Part shown: piece by piece, positions 33,550 through 40,157 of the stretch | Layout of the letters: the number at the start of each line of letters is the position of its first letter | Position numbering within the stretch: the stretch's first letter is position 1 | Program-made: the position numbers and the translations under genes | NCBI GenBank assembly: GCA_024281365.1 | Contig: JAMXAU010000008.1 | Location: forward strand, 1-40,157 | Direction: 5' to 3' | Origin: Nitrospira sp. | GTDB taxonomy: Bacteria > Nitrospirota > Nitrospiria > Nitrospirales > Nitrospiraceae | DNA: 40,157 nt | The notes under the pieces: generated by a model | Databases searched by the model: none | What the model was told of the DNA's origin: nothing | Seen by the model: the letters and a program-made list of their open reading frames with translations, nothing else

Positions 33550-34610
33550 CAATGCGTCGTGAAGCGTGGCTCGTGAAACGTGAAGCGCAGCATCGGACCT
33601 CTCGTCTCGCTCTCTTCACCGCTTGCCTTGCAATGGCTTCTCCGGTTCATGCCTTCACAATCACTGAGCCACCGGACGGGGCCACGCTCGCTGCAGGAAC
33701 TACCATTAGAGCGCGGGTGGATTTGGACAATGACGCCGGCATCGTCAAGGTCCGCTACTATTGGTACGGTGAGCAGGATGAAGTCCTGGTTGAGCAGGAT
33801 GACTCAACCGCCACAGGCTCCATCGTAGCACCAGTCACCATGGTTGGATCCATCGAAACAGAACCTCCGTTTGGCGGTCTACTCCACGTTCCACACGATA
33901 CCATTGGACCGATGCGCCTCCTGGCCGTGGCTGAAATCTCTCGTGGGCGATTGGGAACCAGATCCGTGTTCGATGAAGTGATCGTGCACGTGACCCCTCC
34001 CACTGCCCTCACCGCGATCGACTTTGAAACAGAGAAGCCGTTGCAATTGGGACGCGCCGGGCAATCGTCGGCCTTTGGCCATGTGGACTCGCTGGGAAAA
34101 GTATTTGAGCTTCCCATCGTCGGAGACTTTGCGGATGGAGTCACCCGGCGGATCAGCACCCCAGCCAGCGGGACCAGCTATGAGTCCTCAAGTCCAAAAG
34201 TCATCAAAGTCTTACCCGGAGGCCTGCTTCAGATCGTCGGCAATGGCAAAGCAACCATTACCGTCGCCAATCGTGGCAAACAAGCCTCACTCGATGTCGA
34301 TGTCAATGTGAACGATGAGCCGAATGAACCGCCGATTGCCGATGCTGGAGCGAACAAATCCGTCAAGTCCGGCTCTCGGGTCAAACTGAGTGGCCTGAAA
34401 AGCCGAGACCCGGAAGGCGAAGCACTCTACTATAGCTGGAGCCAAGTACGCGGCAGCAAGGTACCGCTGCTCGACGCCAACAACTCGGAAGCCTCTTTCC
34501 TTGCACCAACCGTCTCAGAGCCAAGGACCTATCGCTTTAAATTGCGTGTCACGGATAAGAAGGGGGCAGACAGTCTGCCGGCATTTGTAGATGTAAGAGT
34601 GGAACCGTAA
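33546..34610 (+). CDS. secreted protein with Big-like and PKD-like domains
   Basis: This 354-residue protein has an unusually long, basic N-region before a signal peptide core (LALFTACLAMASPVHA), so it is exported. Residues about 40-140 look like a beta-sandwich (FTITEPPDGATLAAG...), residues about 150-250 like a Big-type repeat ending in IVGNGKATITVANRG, and residues 265-354 are a PKD-like domain (PPIADAGANKSVKSGSRVKL, YYSWSQVRGSKV, YRFKLRVTDKKG). Such proteins act in adhesion or surface binding; no partner is apparent. It overlaps the transporter stop by ATGA. The N-region is written in a heptamer repeat (33558-33585). Confidence 0.75.
   Translation: MTMRREAWLVKREAQHRTSRLALFTACLAMASPVHAFTITEPPDGATLAAGTTIRARVDLDNDAGIVKVRYYWYGEQDEVLVEQDDSTATGSIVAPVTMVGSIETEPPFGGLLHVPHDTIGPMRLLAVAEISRGRLGTRSVFDEVIVHVTPPTALTAIDFETEKPLQLGRAGQSSAFGHVDSLGKVFELPIVGDFADGVTRRISTPASGTSYESSSPKVIKVLPGGLLQIVGNGKATITVANRGKQASLDVDVNVNDEPNEPPIADAGANKSVKSGSRVKLSGLKSRDPEGEALYYSWSQVRGSKVPLLDANNSEASFLAPTVSEPRTYRFKLRVTDKKGADSLPAFVDVRVEP
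33558..33585 (+). repeat. CGTGAAR heptamer repeat inside a signal peptide
   Basis: Four 7-base units run without a break: CGTGAAG, CGTGGCT, CGTGAAA, CGTGAAG. They encode part of the N-region of the secreted protein. This is a second heptamer type besides the one at 15982-16070. Confidence 0.6.
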
Positions 34611-34633
34611 GGCAAATCAAAGGTCATTCAACC

Positions 34634-34655
34634 GTCCCCAATCATAGATGGGGAC
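34634..34655 (+). terminator. possible terminator of the kimA-PKD unit
   Basis: GTCCCCA (34634-34640) and TGGGGAC (34649-34655) form a 7-bp GC-rich stem with an 8-base loop, 24 bases after the PKD gene stop. There is no good U-run. Confidence 0.4.
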
Positions 34656-34700
34656 TGCTTCGAACAGTGCTATCTCGTTAGTTTACAAGCAGGGAGTCGT

Positions 34701-35729
34701 ATGCTTCCCATCAATTTTCATGACCGCCTAAATGAAATGATGGACGTCAAATTGGAGGAGCTCATAAAAGAGACCCAGGAAGCATTTTCAAGAGATAGTG
34801 CAGATATGGCTCAAAGAGGGATGCTTCACTGAGCAACACTCTCGGTCTTTATCAGAAAAAACGGCTAGCGCAGATAAACAAGCGAGCTGAAGCTGTACTG
34901 GAATGCCAAACACGTCTCATTTCCTCCATGAAGATTCCAGTTAGCGATACACTGGCCTCGGAGCTTAAGAACCAAGTTGAAGCATGGGTTTCAGGCGATT
35001 GGTGCGAGCAATCTTCAAAACGATCCTGATCTGGGATTGCTTAAAGATTACAAACCCGAGTTCCGCGAAGAAGCTCTGCGAACACGGAACAGCGCCTTAA
35101 AAAAATCGTCGATTGAAATCGATCTCCTCGTTGATGGGTTGCACACACAAAGACCGTGCATACTCTGGTGCCAGTTAAGGAGTTGGACCAAAAATTTAAG
35201 ATTCTTCTAGCCCAGACCAGATTAGGGATGACTTCAATGAATGGGCAAAGCAACTCGCACCAATCAAAGGACAGATTGCTGTTCTATTCGTTGACCTCGA
35301 CAAATTCAAAGAATTGAACACCCGATAAAACCAAAGAGACCAGGACTTTCTACCAGACGCAATGCGTCTGGTAGAAAGCTTCTCGAGTTCGTGGAGAGTC
35401 CCGCCAAGTATGGCGGAGATGAATATGTTGATTCCAAATCATGATTCCACGGAGGCTGTAGCATTCTCTGAAAGGCTTAGGAGAAGATTCGAGCAACATA
35501 TCTTTACCGTTGCTGGAGACAGATTCATATTACCGTGTCCATCGGTGTTGCTCTATGGCCACTACATGGCCTCACATATGATGAGGTGCTCACCAAAGCC
35601 AGTGCTGCAAAGCAAATTGCTAAATCGAATCGAAACAAAGTCGTTCTTACTCAAGCGAGCGTCACGTATGGCTCACCTTTGCCGCAAAGTGGGCTATCTG
35701 TTACGGACAACAGCTCGCTCAGTATTTGA
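34701..35729 (+). pseudogene. diguanylate cyclase (GGDEF), decayed
   Basis: The segments of one GGDEF protein follow each other in order but hop between frames. They are a helical N-terminus starting at ATG 34701 behind AGGGAG, broken near 34826; KKRLAQINKRAEAVLECQTR; SNLQNDPDLGLLKDYKPEF; IAVLFVDLDKFKELNTR at about 35275-35330 (metal-binding part); AKYGGDEYV at about 35404-35431 (signature, GGDEY); STEAVAFSERLRRRFEQH; and VSIGVALWPLHGLTYDEVL to the end at 35729. At least five indels are needed over about 1 kb, so no c-di-GMP synthase of full length can be made. The intact protein would have had about 345 residues. The frame is not restored anywhere. Confidence 0.85.
35346..35378. repeat. 33-base perfect palindrome in the GGDEF pseudogene
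   Basis: CTTTCTACCAGACGCA (35346-35361), one central A, and TGCGTCTGGTAGAAAG (35363-35378) are exact reverse complements. The flanking bases do not pair. It sits in the part that codes for FLPDAMRLVE of the old GGDEF domain. Confidence 0.85.
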
Positions 35730-36197
35730 ATGCGAAGTCTCAAGCAGGAAGAAACTGATCAGCCGGACGAAATCCTGAACGACACGAAGATGACCGAAGA
35801 GCTGTTGTCCATTGCCGCAGATAAGCTAAGGTCTCGTGGCTGGGTCACAGTCCAACCGGATGAGTGCCTTGCTGGATTTCGATATATTAAGCCAACCATT
35901 TTCCAACCCAGCCTTGAAAGGATGGGATCCTCGGCAGGATGCCATGACTGTGGCGAAGACCGTAATTGAAATGTCCAGTCCATCACTGCGGACTAGTGGA
36001 GGAAACTCAAATGGACCAGGCGTCTTAACCCGGCAATGAGCTGGCTTGAAACCGAGGATACGCAAAATTTATATCCACAATGGGCTCATCACCATACCGA
36101 AACGGATGGTTACTCCTTCTACCCGCCGTATAGCATCAGAATCCTAACCCATCGTCTATGCCATCCTTTGTCCAACCTCATCGGGCACGAAGCTTGA
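35730..36197 (+). pseudogene. remnant of an unidentified small protein gene
   Basis: Coding-like stretches continue directly after the GGDEF remnant: MTEELLSIAADKLRSRGWV from ATG 35790, then LKGWDPRQDAMTVAKTVIEM in another frame at about 35917-35970, then WTRRLNPAMSWLETEDTQN and WAHHHTETDGYSFYPPYSIR in a third frame, to a TGA at 36195. Together they suggest a soluble protein of about 130 residues broken by two or more indels. I do not recognise the family. Confidence 0.45.
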
Positions 36198-36552
36198 GGT
36201 CCAAGTCGTATTTCTGAAAACACGCATGTCGCCGTAACTACCTAGCCAGCCGCTTGACATCGCCCCATACCGCTTTCGCAATTACTTCACAACGGATTCA
36301 GCCGCGCTTGGCCAACTCCTACCTTTAGTTTTGTCGATTTCTTTTTCATGGGATACCCACCACGATCACACATTATACCTTCCGTAGTCCAAAGCTGGCC
36401 AGCTAAGCCTGTATTCCTGCCACAAGAAGGTATCCGAAGCGATTGGCAACCGGTAGACTGCCTCGTGCAGATTTGACTGTGATTCTCTATCGGAGAAGGA
36501 GGAAGAGGTGAACACCCACTATCCACACATCGTCACCGAACACAACTGCTTA
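36198..36552. other. gap without recognisable gene
   Basis: I see no convincing gene here on either strand. The base composition is more AT-rich and stop codons are frequent, as expected of old non-coding or decayed sequence. A strong ribosome-binding-site-like GAAGGAGGAAGAGG at 36494-36508 leads only into a 50-codon frame that overlaps a minus-strand coding remnant. Confidence 0.5.
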
Positions 36553-37103
36553 CTACTGATCCCCAGTACTCCCTCCCCGCACACACCAGACTTTGAACGT
36601 GGAGGCTTTACTGGTCATGTGGACATGGCCATTGCTCAAGTGGAGATGCCAGGCCTTTGAGAATTCCCCATCTGTGGAGGAGGACAATAGAACCCCGACG
36701 GGTTGTTCAGAAACGGATGGCCGACTGGAAGCATCGCATCGGAATCCTGGACAGATGGGTCAAGTAGGCTGGTCAGTTCCACAATCGACGGTAACCGCCA
36801 CCCTCTCTGACCACCAATCGCCTTATTCAGACAATAGGACCGAGCCGCCTTCCAATCAGTGCGTGCTGTCGCAGGAGACCGCTCCCAGAGTAGACCCGTG
36901 TCTTGATCCAAGACTGCCTCGCTGGTGAAGTTTGCCAACACGATGAACCGCATCTCCGTTGGGAGAGTTCGATTCCACGAAACGACGTGAGATGACAGAT
37001 CTGACGTGGATCGGGCCTGTCCCATATCGGCCATGCCAACACAGAAAGCAATGGCGCTGGTGAAGATTACTCCATTGATCATTCGCCTACGCTTCGGTTC
37101 CAC
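36553..37103 (-). pseudogene. secreted DUF1566 (Lcl C-terminal) domain protein, frameshifted
   Basis: The frame starts at GTG 37103, 4 bases after GGGGAGAGG, and encodes a signal peptide (INGVIFTSAIAFCVG) and then a DUF1566 domain: AVLDQDTGLLWERSP, GQRGWRLPSIVELTSLLDPS and PVGHPFLNNPSGFY. There the frame breaks near 36690-36700 and ends early at 36636. The other frame continues the domain perfectly with STDGEFSKAWHLHLSNGHVH and VWCVRGG to a TAG at 36553. A single indel therefore separates it from an intact gene of about 180 residues, the least damaged remnant of this zone. The domain is common in exported or surface proteins of unknown role. Confidence 0.8.
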
Positions 37104-37233
37104 TGTACCTCTCCCCTCTAGACGATCAAGGAACCGGCCACACCGATCCGATTTCATCAATCTCTTTGCCGAAGTTCGTTAGAGAACAACTTACGTCAAG
37201 AGTGGATGGGAGGTCGGGAGTGAAATCGTGCCG

Positions 37234-37830
37234 CTACGCCCCCTGTTTCGCCTTCCCCCGCGCAACCAGGGCAACCACCTGTAACAACTTTTCAACGCGG
37301 GCCTTGTATTGATTCATGAATTGAGCGGTCCACATCGTGTTGTATTCGATGGCCGCGCTTTTCTTCATCCCCGCATCTTTTTCACCGACTGGAGAGGAAT
37401 AGTGCGCAATCAGGCGATCCAGTTCCTCTTCGCCAAAGTTTCTCGAATAGGCCTGCTTAAGATGATCGTGGAGGGTTTCCACTCTCCCCATCGACTGCCT
37501 GATGTCTTTCAAGAACGCATCGAGCAGTCGTTCGATTTCCTTCTTCGTATCACCTGATACATTGGGGTAGCTGGCTGCGATGGACTTTCTGATTTGTTGC
37601 TCATACTCAGTAACATACTTTTGTGTGAGCGTTTCGTACTCCGACTCAAGTTCTGAGACCCGGATCAGCGTCAGCAACTTCTCAATCTTGATAGACTTAG
37701 AGTTCTCGATTGTGGCCGCACCTGCAGCAGTCGCCCCGACAATCATTGTCAGGCTACAGAGGCACCCGAGCAGAGCAACCTGTGGAAGACTGCCATGCTG
37801 TCTATTCTTCCGGTCGCGCATAGCTCTCAC
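37234..37830 (-). CDS. secreted DUF2059 domain protein
   Basis: This intact 198-residue protein has a signal peptide (SLPQVALLGCLCSLTMIVG... ending near AAGAA) and a helical DUF2059-like domain with the typical FGEEELDRLIAHYSSPVGEK and a C-terminal Gln/Lys-rich helix. The function of the family is unknown; members are periplasmic. It is the only undamaged gene between 34.7 and 39.6 kb, which suggests it is still under selection. Confidence 0.8.
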   Translation of the reverse strand: MRAMRDRKNRQHGSLPQVALLGCLCSLTMIVGATAAGAATIENSKSIKIEKLLTLIRVSELESEYETLTQKYVTEYEQQIRKSIAASYPNVSGDTKKEIERLLDAFLKDIRQSMGRVETLHDHLKQAYSRNFGEEELDRLIAHYSSPVGEKDAGMKKSAAIEYNTMWTAQFMNQYKARVEKLLQVVALVARGKAKQGA

Positions 37831-37866
37831 CTCTTGCGACCGAGTCTACTCCGATTGAACCGCCCG

Positions 37867-39459
37867 TCAAGAAATAGAACACCTTCTACGATGTGACTGG
37901 AGTGACACGCATCGGCCCATAGGCATGGCGGGCTCTCTGCAGTTCCTTGAGATGTTTCCGCAAGGCAGGCCCAACGGAGAACGGTCGATGTCACGCGCCA
38001 TGCGCTTGCTATTTCGCTCGACACGATCGATCACGTCGGTGAGTTGTCCAACTACGCGCCGACCTGAACCTGTCAGCCATCCAAGATGGTGATCGGCATA
38101 GTGCAAATCTCTGCAGCGAGTAGCGAACCGACGCCAGTTCTTCCAGGCAGCGGAATCGAGCTCGCTGTAAATCTCGCATGGTCAGCCCCGCCCGTTTCCA
38201 TGCTGCTCCTCCATGACGGCCGACTCCCCAGGATGAAAGCCGCTCGAACAAGAGCGCTCCCATGGTAAAGGTAAAGGTTGCATGGAGAATGCCCGCCAGC
38301 GGACGGAGGCTTCGTCGCCATGGCGAATAGAAGATCTGTTGGTTATGGTCGCCGCGATACATTACGTGCTTGCGCAACAGGAGGTTCAAGTGGTGATGGC
38401 TGTTTTCATGGATCAAATCATCGATCAAATCCAGATTGCCACGATCAAAACAATTGATAAATGACAGCCCTGGCCGATGGCGATAACTGAAACTGACGAC
38501 ACCCTTTGCCTGAAGCGGAATAATGCGGTCGGTGAGCAACATTAAGAGATCGTATCCCTCCGGCCACGCCAATTGAATCGTTTCCCAAGCACGCGTGATT
38601 CGATCAATCTGTCTCGTATCAATGGGCTTCACAGTTTTGGGTTGACGGTCGTTTCCGTAAACCAGCATGGGGCCGACCGTGACTGGGACACCCTGGCGTT
38701 GAATGGCGACGACCGATGGAACATAGGCCCAGTGCCATTGCCCCTGCCCGTTGCCACGTGACCACACCGGCGAGACAATCTTTCCGATCTTGAGCGAGAT
38801 ACGAGCCGGTTCCACCCGAACGACCACTCGACCTGTTGATCGACGGACCGCCCGCCGCACCTCATCTGGCGCCTGACACCAAGCCCCAGTCAGATCAACG
38901 GAAAGCGTCCAGCTTGTTCGCCACGCTCAAAATTGTCAGAGAGACTTCCTGAGACCTCCCACTGCGTCAATTTCTGCTGGCAGAGCCACTGCACCGTCCC
39001 AGATGGGTCGAACCAGAGCGACTCCTCAGTCAACTCCTGCGTCAGTCCTCGAACATAATGCCAACACTCGCTTCTCCAGACCACGTACCTGCGGACGGCC
39101 ACTTGGGAATAGATCGTCCATGGAGCCATGCTCAAAAAACTTCTCCCGGCATTCATCAAAAAACTGTGCTGCAAACGCGCTCCGATCCTGCTCCCGAATC
39201 AGTTGCCGATACACATCAAGAAGATAGCGAGATCATTCAATGTCTAATCCGACCGACAACTTTCCATGTAAGAATCAGCACTCGAGTGGGAAAGCTGACG
39301 GAGATGGTCAAAGAAACTGGTTGGAAGCTTTAACTCTTTCAGACAGATCAATATGGCCAGTGTGCAATTCCCGACACACAGATCGGCATACAGTCGACGC
39401 ATCGAAAGACGAAATTCATGCTGTAATGTGATGAGAGGCTGCGGATCGAGCAGATGCAT
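37867..39459 (-). pseudogene. HExxH peptide-hydroxylase-like protein, decayed
   Basis: Coding pieces in order on the minus strand: MHLLDPQPLITLQHEFRLSM from ATG 39459; VYRQLIREQDRSAFAAQFFD; WHYVRGLTQELTEESLWFDP up to 38890; then a long frame 38860-38180 with the metal motif LIHENSHHHLNLLLRKH (38390-38410) and YSPWRRSLRPLAGILHATF; and finally SELDSAAWKNWRRFATRCRD in another frame to 37867. At least four indels separate them. The HExxH plus ysPWR..RPl.GlLH pattern is that of the HExxH-type proteins now known as alpha-ketoglutarate-dependent peptide beta-hydroxylases, found with ribosomally made peptides. No precursor peptide is visible here. An intact form would have had about 520 residues. Confidence 0.7.
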
Positions 39460-39682
39460 AGCGAGACGATGACGAACAATGTAAGCAGGACTCTAGCGCA
39501 GCAGGAAAGTGGGTGCAAGGGCGAAGCTGAGCAACCTACCCTTGTCTCTTTCTGCAGAAACCGGCAAACCATCGTCGTCCCTGGATATTACTCCCCAGCA
39601 CGCTCTAACATGTAGCCTACTACTCAGCGTGGCGAAACATCGACAACAGTCCAGCCCTGCTGAGAAATAGAAACAACCTCTC

Positions 39683-40157
39683 ATGATACTGAACAGAACG
39701 GATCTGGCACTGGTTCTTGCAGAAATTGCTCCAACCCTACGTGGCGGCTGGATACAAAAGATCCATCAACCACACGCTCACACGATCGTGCTTGACATTC
39801 GGGTGCCGGGTGAGACCCATCGGCTGCTGATCTCCTGTGACCCGAACAACGCCCGGCTCCATCTCACCACTGGTTCCCATCTCAACCCACCGACGCCACC
39901 CCCCTTCTGCCAATTTCTCCGGGCCCACTTCCAGGGGGCCAGGCTCGACGACATCCATCAGATCGAGAACGACCGCCTTGTCGAGCTGCAGATGACCAGC
40001 AGGGACGGACCTCACGTGATCATGTGTGAATTGACTGGACCCAAGGCCAATATATTGGTCCTCGATGTCGAACGACGAATCCTGCGAGATTGCACTCGCC
40101 AATGCGCGAATGTCGGGCAAGCCTATGAACCACCAGGTCAGGGTGATGCCTCACAGA
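39683..40157 (+). CDS. rqcH: RqcH / NFACT-family ribosome quality control factor, 5' part
   Basis: The frame from ATG 39683 runs off the right edge with 158 codons. It encodes the start of an NFACT N-terminal domain: LALVLAEIAPTLRGGWIQKI, DPNNARLHLT, PPFCQFLRAHFQGARL, and CELTGPKANILVLD. RqcH (bacterial Rqc2, older name fibronectin-binding protein FbpA) binds stalled 50S subunits and adds alanine tails to nascent chains to mark them for degradation. The remaining domains lie outside the window. The 220 bases upstream, back to the HExxH remnant, hold no clear gene or promoter. Confidence 0.88.
   Translation, partial: MILNRTDLALVLAEIAPTLRGGWIQKIHQPHAHTIVLDIRVPGETHRLLISCDPNNARLHLTTGSHLNPPTPPPFCQFLRAHFQGARLDDIHQIENDRLVELQMTSRDGPHVIMCELTGPKANILVLDVERRILRDCTRQCANVGQAYEPPGQGDASQ

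Noticed and set aside
34701..35729. Programmed frameshifting in the GGDEF gene
   Set aside because: Too many frame changes in both directions, without slippery sites at the breaks; simple decay explains it better.
36508..36660. A 50-codon + strand frame with a strong ribosome-binding site (GAAGGAGG)
   Set aside because: It lies antisense to the well-recognised DUF1566 C-terminus; the purine run is more easily a coincidence, and the product has no recognisable features.
1..40157. CRISPR array, tRNA, rRNA, transposase, phage or toxin-antitoxin genes
   Set aside because: I looked for regularly spaced repeats, cloverleaf-like segments and typical protein motifs and saw none; the short heptamer arrays lack spacers and are not CRISPR.

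Overview
The window looks like a chromosomal segment of a Nitrospira-like bacterium (phylum Nitrospirota). This is inferred, not proven: it rests on the gene set (B12-dependent class II ribonucleotide reductase, HpnD/HpnE squalene genes, cyanobacteria-style heptamer repeats, many small Nitrospira-type hypothetical and PilZ proteins) and on the G+C-rich coding style. No rRNA, tRNA, CRISPR array, integrase or insertion sequence was found.

Left part (0-12.8 kb): a FolB-methyltransferase fusion overlapping a PHP phosphoesterase; a membrane Ser/Thr kinase; a Cys-rich GLG1-repeat protein; a hypothetical protein; YjbQ; class II ribonucleotide reductase NrdJ; an SH3-like membrane protein; a HAD phosphatase; and a tightly overlapping unit of cytoplasmic cobalamin-binding protein, hpnD and hpnE (squalene/hopanoid precursor). 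Two copies of a dispersed repeat lie behind + strand genes.

Middle part (12.8-31.4 kb): two decayed genes (small lipoprotein, family 4 uracil-DNA glycosylase), then a minus-strand run tldD-pmbA-(heptad array)-dienelactone hydrolase-PEBP-hypothetical. Next is the classic envelope/isoprenoid operon uppS-cdsA-dxr-rseP-proS on the + strand, then a GAF-PilB-type ATPase, an MltC-like transglycosylase, two PilZ proteins and an RhlE-type DEAD-box helicase. The first PilZ gene has its ribosome-binding site buried in a 15-bp hairpin.

Right part (31.7-40.2 kb): a KimA-type potassium transporter overlapping a secreted Big/PKD protein, then a roughly 5-kb stretch of gene decay (diguanylate cyclase, an unidentified gene, a DUF1566 protein and an HExxH peptide-hydroxylase-like protein, all broken by frameshifts) with one intact DUF2059 gene in it, and finally the start of rqcH. 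The frameshifts are confined to two patches while all housekeeping genes are clean, which favours real pseudogenes over sequencing error. No convincing complete new multi-gene system was found. The most interesting items are the decay zone with its 33-nt perfect palindrome, the RBS-sequestering hairpin, the inverted heptad array, the FolB-methyltransferase fusion and a recurrent TTGAC-N16/17-TAGAnT promoter type.
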